DNA of 58,547 nt, taken from the NCBI RefSeq assembly GCF_003428165.1, contig NZ_QLIQ01000020.1, positions 1 to 58,547 on the forward strand, written 5' to 3'. A program made the translations under genes and the position numbers. The notes under the pieces are model-generated. The model was not told the DNA's origin, did not search any database, and was given only the letters and a program-made list of their open reading frames with translations. This document shows positions 26,195 to 35,344 of the stretch, one piece after another (position 1 is the stretch's first letter; the number at the start of each line of letters is the position of its first letter). The DNA is from Cysteiniphilum litorale. Its GTDB lineage: Bacteria; Pseudomonadota; Gammaproteobacteria; Francisellales; Francisellaceae.

Positions 26195-27400
26195 TTAAAT
26201 ATAGCTTAGTAGCTCAATTATTGAAGCTGTTTCTGTAACTTCACCTTGGCTCAACCACTTCTTACCATTTTCAGCTAATAGCCACGTTTGACCTGCCTTT
26301 GTTTGCAACCACTCTACTCCAGCACTAGAACCTAAAAATTGGTTAAGTTGTGAATTTTGTACACGCCCATTAGTTGCATCTAATTTATCAATGAATTCTA
26401 CAAATTTTATATCCTTTTCTATATTATTATTTTGGTTGTATATAGATAAAACATCATCAAAATATTCCTTATTTAATTTTAAATAAGGGATCAAAAAATC
26501 AGAGTTTTTATTTAAAGGCTGTATTAGCACATAACTAACATCTCCTCTCTTGCCTTTAATTTTCCCTAATACACCATACTTTCTCTCATTTGACAAATTA
26601 TCAACCTGATAAGTTGAGCTGATAAGTTGCTGGTTATTACCGTTTGTCTGAAAGTAACTTTTAGAATCTACTAGAAAACTAATTAACTGAATTGGGATAA
26701 AACGATTGAACTCTTTAGTTAATTTATTTACATTTTCAACTGAGTTATGCTGATCTCCTCCTAAATTTTTCAATACAGATTTCGCATCTTGAATGTCTAC
26801 CTCAGAAAAATGATGACCAACCTTAGCATTATCTAATATTGTATATAGAGAAACCCATAACGACTGATATTCATCTAAATTTCTGTCTAAATAAATGGAA
26901 AAATCAACTATTCGCCAATAATTAGCATAACCATCAACCATGGTTTTAATTAGATAAGTATACCTTTTGTCAGATAGTGCATTGAAAGCTGTCTCTTTAC
27001 TTTCACCGTTTCCTGTTATACTTATTTTTATTTTTCTATCTGTATTACTTTGGACATTATTCTTATTTGTTATGTTGAGATAATTTCCCTCTTTTGTTAC
27101 CTCAATATTACTGTCTGCAGGCTGAACTTCCCACCCCCAGATCTCGCTCTCTATCACACCTAACTGGAGGTTACTTTTCTTAACATCGACTCTCACCTGA
27201 TGTGTAACACCAACAGGAATATTTTTAGCCTCTTGACTAATATCCATCAAATTATGCGTGACTAATTCATGACTACCCTGTGAATCATTGCCATTCCCAC
27301 ACCCAGACAAAAGCAAGGTAGGCATGACAATTGATGTAGCAATCAAAGCACTGGCAAAATAGCTACGACACAATGGCTTTTTAATAGATTTAACAGACAT
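26195..27400 (-). CDS. Lipoprotein with C-terminal WL repeats
   Basis: A 401-residue protein with lipobox LLSGC (C34) followed by GNGND, so an outer-membrane lipoprotein is likely. The middle (~45-130) looks beta-rich, then a helical domain. The C-terminus (~353-388) holds three WL repeats (SSAGVEWLQ, TKAGQTWLL, ENGKKWLSQ) like those at the N-terminus of the CE-protease protein 10 kb away. The ATG at 27400 follows AAGGAGAAC. No family is recognised. It is transcribed toward the pilus operon. Confidence 0.7.
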   Translation of the reverse strand: MSVKSIKKPLCRSYFASALIATSIVMPTLLLSGCGNGNDSQGSHELVTHNLMDISQEAKNIPVGVTHQVRVDVKKSNLQLGVIESEIWGWEVQPADSNIEVTKEGNYLNITNKNNVQSNTDRKIKISITGNGESKETAFNALSDKRYTYLIKTMVDGYANYWRIVDFSIYLDRNLDEYQSLWVSLYTILDNAKVGHHFSEVDIQDAKSVLKNLGGDQHNSVENVNKLTKEFNRFIPIQLISFLVDSKSYFQTNGNNQQLISSTYQVDNLSNERKYGVLGKIKGKRGDVSYVLIQPLNKNSDFLIPYLKLNKEYFDDVLSIYNQNNNIEKDIKFVEFIDKLDATNGRVQNSQLNQFLGSSAGVEWLQTKAGQTWLLAENGKKWLSQGEVTETASIIELLSYI

Positions 27401-27709
27401 TTACGTTGTTCTCCTTTTGTTTTATATTTAAACATAAAATTAACTTTGTAGAATATCAGAGCAGAACACTCTTATTTAAGCTAGGCTTCAGACCTCCAGA
27501 CCCCGCACCTTAACCTCATGAGCAACAGAGTTAATAATGCGTTACTAGTTAGGAGAACAGCACCGACTAAACAATATATTCTCAACATTTCAGAGTAGCC
27601 TATGCAACTTTGTGACTTTAAATCCACTTGAACTTACTCCCATCAAACTTTGCGGATTAATTACAACACTCAAAAATCTAAAATGCACTTGATATAATGT
27701 ACCCATTTG
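27401..27709. other. Intergenic stretch upstream of the lipoprotein gene
   Basis: 309 bases between the regulator stop and the lipoprotein start. It contains the AAGGAG ribosome site and an AT-rich segment (27415-27445) that could hold a -10 element, but no convincing -35 and no copy of the TCAATnTGTCC box. Nothing else is seen. Confidence 0.35.
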
Positions 27710-28408
27710 TTAACAACGAGGCACATTCAACATATACCCCCCGCGGTTGACAGTTTTGATCAACGGTTCGTTTGTTTTTTGAGTATGTAATTTTTTCCTT
27801 AATTTACTCATCAAAACATCAATGGTTCTATCCATGCCATCATAAGGGCGATCATATACCCACCAATAAAGCTCATCTCTTGAAACAACTTGATTTTGAC
27901 GCTGTGCTAACAAATCAAGCGCGAATGACTCTGACTGCGTTAACTTGTACTGAGTTCCCTTATGGTCAACCAAAATTTTCCTATCCGCATTAAACCGATA
28001 ATCGCCAATAATAATATCTTCAGACTGGTTACACTGCTCGTCAGCTTTTAGCACCCGCAAGGTTGACTCGATTTTTCGTGAGAGTATTTTGATATTCCTA
28101 TCTCCACACATGTAATCGACAGCACCAGCACAATAAAAGGACATTTCTAATTCAGTATCCTCAACACCTCCTACGACAATAACAGGAAGTTTGTTGTATT
28201 GCTTACAGAGTCTATCGCATATAGCAATATTTGTTTGATGTCCATCAAATGCTGACATAACTAAAAGAGAAATTTTTTGTGTCTTAATCTGTTTTTGTAA
28301 TTGTAAAGCGTGCTGACATATCAGAAAACGGTAATTTGGTAAATACAAAATCAATTGCTGCATCTGCGTTTTATGTATACCAAATAGTAAGATATTATTT
28401 TTAAGCAC
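27710..28408 (-). CDS. OmpR/PhoB-type regulator with degenerate receiver
   Basis: I choose the GTG at 28408, behind AGGGG, giving 232 residues that start MLKNNILLFGIHK; the frame upstream of this lacks a ribosome site. The receiver-like domain (~1-115) lacks the acidic pair after strand 1 (LLFGIHK), the phospho-acceptor Asp (LLVMSAF) and the conserved Lys (YMCGDRN), so phosphorylation is unlikely. The C-terminal winged helix (~135-232) is intact: YKLTQSESFALDLLAQ, SRDELYWWVY, RTIDVLMSKLRKKL and the wing IKTVNRGGYML. It sits between effector and pilus genes and is a candidate reader of the shared box. Confidence 0.78.
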   Translation of the reverse strand: MLKNNILLFGIHKTQMQQLILYLPNYRFLICQHALQLQKQIKTQKISLLVMSAFDGHQTNIAICDRLCKQYNKLPVIVVGGVEDTELEMSFYCAGAVDYMCGDRNIKILSRKIESTLRVLKADEQCNQSEDIIIGDYRFNADRKILVDHKGTQYKLTQSESFALDLLAQRQNQVVSRDELYWWVYDRPYDGMDRTIDVLMSKLRKKLHTQKTNEPLIKTVNRGGYMLNVPRC

Positions 28409-28580
28409 GCCCAGAGCCCCTACTTTTACCAATAGAAAATTTCTCGCATGGCATCCTAAAATAAGCAAGCCAACTAGTTGGGTAATAAAAAGGCTAATGA
28501 TGCATTTTTATGATTATTTACGTGAAATATATTGTTTTTTGTCACGGAATGACACGTAGGAGAGTGTTATTTTTGGAAAA

Positions 28581-29594
28581 TCACTTCAAATGATATGAAT
28601 TTTCTTGACTCTCTTTTAAAAAATTACTATCCCCATCAAACAATTTAAAGCCGTCACTGGATTCAATTTTTTTATCCGCATACTTGATTTTTTTATACAA
28701 TTCAGTTGGAGATTTAACTGTGTCCACATATTTCTCAGAAACGCCATATTTATTGTTGTATAGCACACCATACATTGGTGAACGCAGTTTATCGGCGATA
28801 ACTTTACTGGCATCGGGCTTTGCTAAGTCTTCCTTTAAACCATTTATAACCATTATATCGTCATATTTACCTATAACTTTAGCATTATAAGCGTGCATTA
28901 AACTCCAAGGGACATTATAGCTTTTGCCATTGTACTCTATCGAATAAGTGTATGTGCCTAACTTACTATTAACACTTTCTGGTGAGTCAGTATGTGAGTG
29001 AATAAATTGCAGCAAATTTTTTAACCTTTCCTCAACATTATTGGCTGCTAACCCATTCTTGAGGATAGCATGATTTTTCTCCTTCAATTTATTTAATAAA
29101 TCCGAATTAATAGGTACATCAGCTATAAAACCTGTAATTTCAGAGGCTATGAAATTAGAGTATTTGACATTAGGAGCATTATTACTTTTGCTTTTCAAGG
29201 ACTGAGATAATAGCAAATTTGATACTTTTTCCTGCGTAAAATCCCCCTTTCTTTCTCGCATTAACTCCAGCAGTTCATTTTTAGAAAGGTTAGCTTCACC
29301 TGCATTTAGCCGCCAACAAGATATTTGATCCCTTTCGCAATTTTCAGTTATTACACGCTGAACTCTATCTGACATATTCGGTGAAACCACAACAAGCCCT
29401 ACTCCTTTGAACATCTGTCTGGAGATAGTGCCATATCTTTCTACGCCAACAGTTGTCCATATTCTCATATCATCTATTTTCAGAAAATCTATGCCATTAA
29501 TACTCAATCTACTTTGATAATTGAAACCTAATTTTTCTACTAACTGCCTGTCATCTTCATTAGATGAATTATGGACTAAAAGTACTTTTAGCAT
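28581..29594 (-). CDS. Rab-like pseudo-GTPase effector candidate with shared C-terminal module
   Basis: A 337-residue soluble protein. Residues 1-~110 read as a degenerate Ras-superfamily domain: strand KVLLVHNSS where the P-loop should be, GIDFLKIDDMRIW, then TTVGVERYGTISRQMFKGV, an unmistakable relative of the Rab stretch WDTAGQERYRTI..YYRGA. G1 is NSSNEDDR (no GK[ST]) and the G3 Asp is Thr (T47), so GTP binding and hydrolysis are probably lost. Residues ~180-290 are a module also found in the two proteins encoded at 37.6-41.3 kb (YNVPWSLMHAY, LRSPMYGVLYNNKYGVS). It is 17 bp downstream of the fic gene. Host Rab mimicry is an inference. Confidence 0.6.
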   Translation of the reverse strand: MLKVLLVHNSSNEDDRQLVEKLGFNYQSRLSINGIDFLKIDDMRIWTTVGVERYGTISRQMFKGVGLVVVSPNMSDRVQRVITENCERDQISCWRLNAGEANLSKNELLELMRERKGDFTQEKVSNLLLSQSLKSKSNNAPNVKYSNFIASEITGFIADVPINSDLLNKLKEKNHAILKNGLAANNVEERLKNLLQFIHSHTDSPESVNSKLGTYTYSIEYNGKSYNVPWSLMHAYNAKVIGKYDDIMVINGLKEDLAKPDASKVIADKLRSPMYGVLYNNKYGVSEKYVDTVKSPTELYKKIKYADKKIESSDGFKLFDGDSNFLKESQENSYHLK

Positions 29595-29611
29595 TTTATT
29601 TTCCCTCTTAA

Positions 29612-30847
29612 TTATTTTTTACTTAATAAAATAAATTCACATTCTTTAGGCGTATTGAACAACATAGGCATGCCTTGATCAGCATTGTTATTGGTTAAAT
29701 CAACACTTTCTATGGTCTTGTTAAAAATATCATTGTCATCATCGAAGTACTCACTTTTTGTAGTATGAATAGATAAAACATCACCTTGATCATTACTATA
29801 TTGACTTTTCATCGTATTTACAGACCCTGGATTATAGTTACTCTCTGCCTCACTATGATTGAAAAGTGATGAGCTGTCTTCAACTTTGAGCAGCCGTTCC
29901 TTATCATGCACCACACCGTCACGAATCAATATATCTTGAGCGCCCATTTGTTTCGACATAGCTTGCTGGTGAATCTCATGAAGTTGTTTAGATGCTATTT
30001 TAATATCTTTTTGGTATTGATCTCTTGTTATTACTGTCTGCATGTATTCGTCATAACCCAAATTATCGATAAGGTTAGGGTTTGATTGAATGATAGGTTC
30101 CAATCCATGCTTTTGGCGCAATACATTTTGTAAAATCATTACAAACGTACGACAATTACAATCCCGATAAGGATGGATAAGCTCTAACGTTTTACATAAA
30201 TCAAAAATCGCCTTTTCTTTTTGTTTGCCATCGACAGTGGAAACGGTTTGATTAAATCGCTGAATCGCTTCTTCCATCATCTTGTTAAGATCATCTTCAT
30301 CCAACTCTCTTAAAAATCGATAAGAGTTGTTATTAATAATCATATCCATATGCTCGTTATGAACATAATTTTTAGTTTGATTCTTCATGATCTTTACGTT
30401 ATCAGACATCTGACGTACAAATGCAATCCCCTCATCACTGAATTTCATCGCGCCAAAATACCCATCAGTGAGTTTTTTTTGAGTAATCACACCTTCTTCT
30501 ACACCATAACATTCGCGCTCGTAATCAGGCATCTTTTTTAATTGTTCATAATTGGTCGACTCAACATTTTCATAGGTCTTTTGCTGAATTTGATCAATAA
30601 GCTTAAAACTTAGTTTCTCAGCGCTATCAATAATACGCTCCCTTGCAAACTGATAAGCATCACGCATCGCATGAAAGTATCCAGACTCTTTTGTTTCAAA
30701 TGCATTTATCGTTTTATCTCGATCCACATACCGACCATGGTCGATAAACATAGGATCTAGCATCTGATCCACTTTGAATGTTTGATGCTGACTATTTTCA
30801 GAGGCGTGATCGCTCATTGATTGACTGCTATCGTTAGTGCCTGGCAT
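29612..30847 (-). CDS. Fic-domain effector candidate
   Basis: A 411-residue soluble protein. The Fic core HPYRDCNCR (H225 to R233) matches HPFx[D/E]GN[G/K]R except that both Gly positions are Cys. It is preceded by the usual helix (KAIFDLCKTLELI) and followed by TFVMILQNVLRQKHGLEPI. Fic enzymes transfer AMP or other nucleotides to protein side chains, and Dot/Icm effectors such as AnkX belong to the family. Extended polar N- and C-terminal regions surround the domain, and no inhibitory [S/T]xxxE[G/N] motif was recognised. Transcription probably comes from box promoter B, with a 7-bp tandem repeat in the leader and the Rab-like gene following. Confidence 0.7.
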   Translation of the reverse strand: MPGTNDSSQSMSDHASENSQHQTFKVDQMLDPMFIDHGRYVDRDKTINAFETKESGYFHAMRDAYQFARERIIDSAEKLSFKLIDQIQQKTYENVESTNYEQLKKMPDYERECYGVEEGVITQKKLTDGYFGAMKFSDEGIAFVRQMSDNVKIMKNQTKNYVHNEHMDMIINNNSYRFLRELDEDDLNKMMEEAIQRFNQTVSTVDGKQKEKAIFDLCKTLELIHPYRDCNCRTFVMILQNVLRQKHGLEPIIQSNPNLIDNLGYDEYMQTVITRDQYQKDIKIASKQLHEIHQQAMSKQMGAQDILIRDGVVHDKERLLKVEDSSSLFNHSEAESNYNPGSVNTMKSQYSNDQGDVLSIHTTKSEYFDDDNDIFNKTIESVDLTNNNADQGMPMLFNTPKECEFILLSKK

Positions 30848-30862
30848 ATTTTCCTACCTTTA

Positions 30863-30949
30863 TGTTATGTTTTATGTTTTATGTTTTATGTTTTATGTTT
30901 TATGTTTTATGTTTTATGTTTTATGTTTTATGTTTTATGTTTTATGTTT
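30863..30949. repeat. 7-bp tandem repeat, about 12 copies, in the fic leader
   Basis: The unit TTTTATG (CATAAAA on the coding strand) is repeated at exact 7-base steps: ATG trinucleotides lie at 30867, 30874, and so on to 30944. A preceding imperfect unit is one step short. Because it contains stops in every coding-strand frame, it is not translated. It lies 15-105 bases upstream of the fic start, between box promoter B and the ribosome site. Such repeats change length by slippage and could tune expression. Confidence 0.9.
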
Positions 30950-31033
30950 TTTCTCAGCTTCCAACTAACCATGAGCTTGATGAATGAATTTTTGATTAAT
31001 TTTTAGATCGCTATGCTTAAACAGGCATGCTTA

Positions 31034-31090
31034 AAGTTACATATTGTTACTTAGTTTTTCAATAGATAGCCTCTTTATTGGACAAATTGA
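31034..31090 (-). promoter_or_regulatory. Box promoter B upstream of the fic-rab pair
   Basis: Minus strand: box TCAATTTGTCCAATA (31076-31090), 13 bases, -35 TTGAAA (31057-31062), 17 bases, -10 TAACTT (31034-31039). Spacing is identical to promoters A and C. The predicted start near 31027 gives a ~180-base leader that includes the 7-bp repeat. AT-rich similarity to promoter C extends through the -35 to -10 spacer. Confidence 0.65.
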
Positions 31091-31117
31091 TTACCTGATG
31101 AATTAGCCCCAAAAAAA

Positions 31118-32185
31118 TCACTTTGAAAAAGTCTTTTCTTTAACACAGTCCTGTTGCTTTACCCAGAAAACATTTTCATATTTATTATCTGCAACTTGCT
31201 TTAAGTCATGAATAAAACGATCGTTATTTGCTGCATGCGTTTTTTTAGTTTGGTCAAATTTAACCAATGCAGGTGTTGATGACTCATAAATCACGCTCTC
31301 TGACCAATTATTTAAATTTTCGATCCCTTTTTCACTATCACTCATTAACAACATAGGCTTGTAATAGTGAATATCATATGTTTTGCCCAATGCCGTTAAC
31401 GCAACAACATCAGCTACTTTGCCACCTCCTGTAAACCAATTTTGCTGATATCTTTGATCACACTCACGAATTAATTCATCCTTTGAAACCGTTGTAGCAA
31501 ATACCCATTTATCATTATCCTTGCACCATTTGCCCGGTAGGTAACCCACTTTATGCGGATACAATTTTGCAATCAAAGGTACGTTAAATTTGGTCTCAAA
31601 ACACATTTTCCCTTGTGCATCTTTACAACTGACAAATGTGTAATCTAAATTGCGTGAGTTAAAAAAATCAATATCAAAAGTATCTAAGGAGGTTTTACCA
31701 AACATTAATGGATGGCTTCCCGTCACCAGATAAACCCATTCGCGAAGGTTGTATAAATTTAAAGACCAATCTAGCAATCTATTTACGTAAGGGTATGAGC
31801 CATCGATTCTCAGTGATAAGTTGCAAAACAGAGCTAAACGCCTCAAACTCTCAGCATCACTAATTTCAGTTTTGTCTGTTTTATCGATATTTTTAATCGC
31901 AAAAAAATCCCCCACTATTTTATATAGTTGATTTGCGGCTAATGGTGCGACAAAACTTCCCAGTAAGGATGTAAGGATACCTTTTATAGTTTCATGCGTT
32001 TGATCACTTGGTAAATAACCGCTAGAGGCACTCTCCATTACTTTTGAAAGAACTGAAGCCATCCCATAAAGCACAAGAGGTTTTATGGTACTACTTACCA
32101 GCGGTAAATTTAGCTTATTCGCATAATCCATGATTTTTTTAACCAACTCAACAGAATTCACTTTATTTTCAGAATCGATTGGCAT
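31118..32185 (-). CDS. Putative effector with an N-terminal membrane hairpin (355 aa)
   Basis: No family recognised and no signal peptide. Residues ~30-95 hold two amphipathic or hydrophobic stretches (KPLVLYGMASVLSKVMESA and ILTSLLGSFVAPLAANQLY) that resemble the N-terminal hairpin of the 1004-residue protein encoded just upstream. The rest is a mixed globular domain with several Trp and Cys residues (KWCKDNDKWVF, WVKQQDC). The short polar C-terminus VKEKTFSK is compatible with a Dot/Icm signal but not diagnostic. It is 18 bp after the 1004-residue gene, with AGAGGGAG as ribosome site, so the two form an operon. Confidence 0.65.
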   Translation of the reverse strand: MPIDSENKVNSVELVKKIMDYANKLNLPLVSSTIKPLVLYGMASVLSKVMESASSGYLPSDQTHETIKGILTSLLGSFVAPLAANQLYKIVGDFFAIKNIDKTDKTEISDAESLRRLALFCNLSLRIDGSYPYVNRLLDWSLNLYNLREWVYLVTGSHPLMFGKTSLDTFDIDFFNSRNLDYTFVSCKDAQGKMCFETKFNVPLIAKLYPHKVGYLPGKWCKDNDKWVFATTVSKDELIRECDQRYQQNWFTGGGKVADVVALTALGKTYDIHYYKPMLLMSDSEKGIENLNNWSESVIYESSTPALVKFDQTKKTHAANNDRFIHDLKQVADNKYENVFWVKQQDCVKEKTFSK

Positions 32186-32203
32186 AAGTAGTCTCCCTCT
32201 TAG

Positions 32204-35200
32204 TTACTTACGATTTTCCAAATTATGGTCTTTATCAGATAGACTTTGATTAAACATGGATACTAACTCCCAACTTTCTCCTATTTCAGAATTACACTCT
32301 TCATACACATCATCCTCAGAGAAAGCATCATGATCCTTCGCCTCATAGAATATCTCAACACTCCCCTCGATGGTAACTTGCTTTCTTTCAGCTTGATTAT
32401 TTTTTGAAAAAGATGCCAAATCATCAATATATGCCTTGAAGTGCTCCAGAAGACTCCTAATTCCATCAAGTAATGAGTCACTAAATTTACTTTTTAAATC
32501 TTGAAGATCTTTGCTATTCTGCTCGGTTGCTTCAGAAAGCTTAAAGATATCATCAAACTTAACTTGTTCAATGGGTTTATTTTTTAGTGCTTTAAGGTTT
32601 TCAAGCACAGCAGTTGCCACCTTTATTTTATTCGCATCATTCATAAAGCGCGTTATAGTACCGTACTGAGATTTTTCATAAGCTTGCACCTTGGTTATCA
32701 TCTCATCAATCAGCTGATAATACCGCGGATTGTCATAATGCATATTCTGCAAGGAAAGCTTATGATCTATGTCCTGCTTATAGGTGTTTAATTTCTCAAC
32801 TACCTTATTTAAATCCACTTGATTGTGGCTAGGGTTTTCCTTTATATATTGCTTAATATTATCGATGGTATTTGTAATCTCCTGCTGTGCTTCATATAAG
32901 TAAACACCATACGCACCAGTGCCAATAAGGATTTGATTGTCTTTGATTTTTTCAATAAATCGTGCCGTTGATTCTATCGCTTTATTCAGTTTATCCATAT
33001 ACGCCTTCGATGCTTCAGGCATAAAATTAACCTGCTTATTATGCAACGCAAAAAGTAGATGATCATTATTCATAAACTCTCCTGCCTCTGCCGTGATCAG
33101 TGCATAAGGAGAGTAGACTCGTTTAGTATAAGCCATTGCATTGCGCATTGATTCACTCATACTTTCGAGCGTTGGATTATTTCCAATTAATAAGGAATCA
33201 GTAAATGCTTGACTTAACAAATCTGAATAATCCACAAATAGCTTCTCTTTAAGAAAGAGATGTATTTTTGCCTTTGTTGCACCATCCACTGATTGATTAT
33301 TTGGATCAATAGTCTTGGCAAGTTGTTTAAGCAACAGCGTATTATACACACTAAATTCATTACTGTATGTAAGCGCTTGTTCAAGGTGATTTTCTGCGTT
33401 TAAATGAATGTCTGGTTTTTTTAATAACGAAAATAGGAAATTTCTCGACTGCGTTAAGTAGTTATCGATATTTTTTTCATCAATCTCTGGCAATTTTTCG
33501 TCTGCAGGCAGCGCCAAAAGATGACGTAAAGTGGTATCTCCTTTTAAAATAAATGCCTGCTTATCTGCAGTCACATCACCAAAAGCTTTATTAATATTTT
33601 TAGCCGCATCTGTTAAAGCTCCGCTTATTTTCAGCTCACGTATTTGCATCAAATCATGTGCAATGCCGCCAAGCTCATTGACGTAGAAATCAGTCAAATG
33701 TTGAGGCAATACTTTATCTTTCGGCAAAGTAGCAACAATTTCTAATATCTGATCTTTGACTTTTGCTTTTACCCCAAATTTTTCGATAAAACTGCTGTTG
33801 TCACGATTGTTTAAATATGTCTTAGTTGCTTCGATGCAGGTTTTAAATTTTTGATTATTAATATCTGCCGCTAATAATTTTGTATAATCTGTCGCTTGAC
33901 GATCAGCAGTCTGAGTAATCGGTTTAATCGCCTTTGCACCCAGATCAGTTTCAATACGTTTGCTATGGCGATAACGTTTAGCATATTCCTGAAGCCAGGA
34001 TTGCATCGAGCCAACCAAAATAGAAGCATATCCAGACCCATAACCATAATTCAAGCCATGACCAAAACCATCACATTGATTAGTGACATAATTTTGTAAT
34101 TGACTGATGCTACTATTTGACGTGGGTGTGACTTGTTTGGTTTGCATTTCAAGTTTGACTGCTTCGTCATTAATTGCTTGTGTAATTTTCTTAAGTGCTT
34201 GACGCTCTTCTTTACCATGACTATACATGAATGACTCAATATTTGACGGTAGATAGTAAGCAAATATTCCCATTAAAGCCCCTGAAACAAGTGCGACACC
34301 TGCTGGTGCAACAGCTACTGCCAAAGCACCTGTTGCAAGCCCTAGCGCACTTGCCGCCAAATAGGGATATTGTGCATAAACAGTTGGTTCATCCATCTGT
34401 TTAACAAGAAAGTTACTTACTTGAGTCAAAAAATTCACCTGTAACTTTTGCGTGAAGCTATCCGGATCAACGTCATCAAAATAGCGTTTAATGCCTCTTG
34501 TAATACCATAACTATTTTTATCGTTTTGAATCTTTTCATCATGAATCTCATAAATATCTTTAAATGTATTAACAAATAGTTTATCAAGTTCAGTCAAAAA
34601 GTAGGTTTCAACAGCAATTTTATATTCATCCGTACTTGATGAGTCCTTAAACTCGGCACGCATATCAATAGGCATATTGTATTGCTTCCCAAACAGTAAA
34701 GACTCACGATAATGAAAAAGTCTAATAAATTTTTCCGTTAAGTCGTTACTCAGCGCAAAGAAACCTGATTCTTTGAATTGTTGTTGAAATGCCTCTGAGT
34801 CTCTTGCTGGCCTTGTTTTTTCAGGCAGAATATTATAAAACGCATTCGCAACAACACCCCCTAGTATCACACTGATGGTATTAATTGCAAGATTTTTACC
34901 TGGTGTAAAATCAGGAATAGGAAGCACATCATGAAGTGCAGATCGAGCAACAAGGCCACTTACCACGCCTGCTGCTCCCGATAAAACCCCGGCTTTAATC
35001 TGATTTGACATCGACACGCCCTCAAGCAAGGGATCTATTGATGCTGAAAACTTTGATGAAGACTGTTCAAACTGCATCATTAATAACTTAATCTTTTCAT
35101 CAGTTACGTTTTTCTTGCTAAACTCTCTCGTTATATTTGTCTTCATTACTTGCTCAAGGTAATTTTTATGATTCTGGGTAATATTTTTCATGGATTGAGC

Positions 35201-35218
35201 TGCTGATTGATTGGGCAT
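32204..35218 (-). CDS. Large helical putative effector (1004 aa) with Glu-rich tail
   Basis: The ATG at 35218 follows TAGGAGAAG. There is no signal peptide. Hydrophobic hairpins occur at ~73-95 and ~110-125 (VLSGAAGVVSGLVA, TISVILGGVVANAFY) and ~285-325 (YPYLAASALGLATGALAVAVAPAG, LVSGALMGIFAYYL). The remaining ~650 residues are mostly helical with coiled-coil character. The last ~60 residues are strongly acidic (FSEDDVYEECNSEIGESWELV), like the E-block export signals of Dot/Icm substrates. No catalytic motif was found. A membrane-associated translocated protein is the best guess. Confidence 0.65.
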   Translation of the reverse strand: MPNQSAAQSMKNITQNHKNYLEQVMKTNITREFSKKNVTDEKIKLLMMQFEQSSSKFSASIDPLLEGVSMSNQIKAGVLSGAAGVVSGLVARSALHDVLPIPDFTPGKNLAINTISVILGGVVANAFYNILPEKTRPARDSEAFQQQFKESGFFALSNDLTEKFIRLFHYRESLLFGKQYNMPIDMRAEFKDSSSTDEYKIAVETYFLTELDKLFVNTFKDIYEIHDEKIQNDKNSYGITRGIKRYFDDVDPDSFTQKLQVNFLTQVSNFLVKQMDEPTVYAQYPYLAASALGLATGALAVAVAPAGVALVSGALMGIFAYYLPSNIESFMYSHGKEERQALKKITQAINDEAVKLEMQTKQVTPTSNSSISQLQNYVTNQCDGFGHGLNYGYGSGYASILVGSMQSWLQEYAKRYRHSKRIETDLGAKAIKPITQTADRQATDYTKLLAADINNQKFKTCIEATKTYLNNRDNSSFIEKFGVKAKVKDQILEIVATLPKDKVLPQHLTDFYVNELGGIAHDLMQIRELKISGALTDAAKNINKAFGDVTADKQAFILKGDTTLRHLLALPADEKLPEIDEKNIDNYLTQSRNFLFSLLKKPDIHLNAENHLEQALTYSNEFSVYNTLLLKQLAKTIDPNNQSVDGATKAKIHLFLKEKLFVDYSDLLSQAFTDSLLIGNNPTLESMSESMRNAMAYTKRVYSPYALITAEAGEFMNNDHLLFALHNKQVNFMPEASKAYMDKLNKAIESTARFIEKIKDNQILIGTGAYGVYLYEAQQEITNTIDNIKQYIKENPSHNQVDLNKVVEKLNTYKQDIDHKLSLQNMHYDNPRYYQLIDEMITKVQAYEKSQYGTITRFMNDANKIKVATAVLENLKALKNKPIEQVKFDDIFKLSEATEQNSKDLQDLKSKFSDSLLDGIRSLLEHFKAYIDDLASFSKNNQAERKQVTIEGSVEIFYEAKDHDAFSEDDVYEECNSEIGESWELVSMFNQSLSDKDHNLENRK

Positions 35219-35344
35219 ATACTTCTCCTAATTTATATATTTAATGATAAAACGAATTCAGGGCTTCGATTAATACTCAGCCAGCGCTTGCGCAGTAAAA
35301 GTGTGCGATAATATTGCTATAGCTAACTTAAGTGATTTATTATT

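Noticed and set aside
30821-31006. A plus-strand frame made of YVLCFMF repeats.
   Set aside because: It is only the translation of the 7-bp tandem repeat, with no ribosome site.
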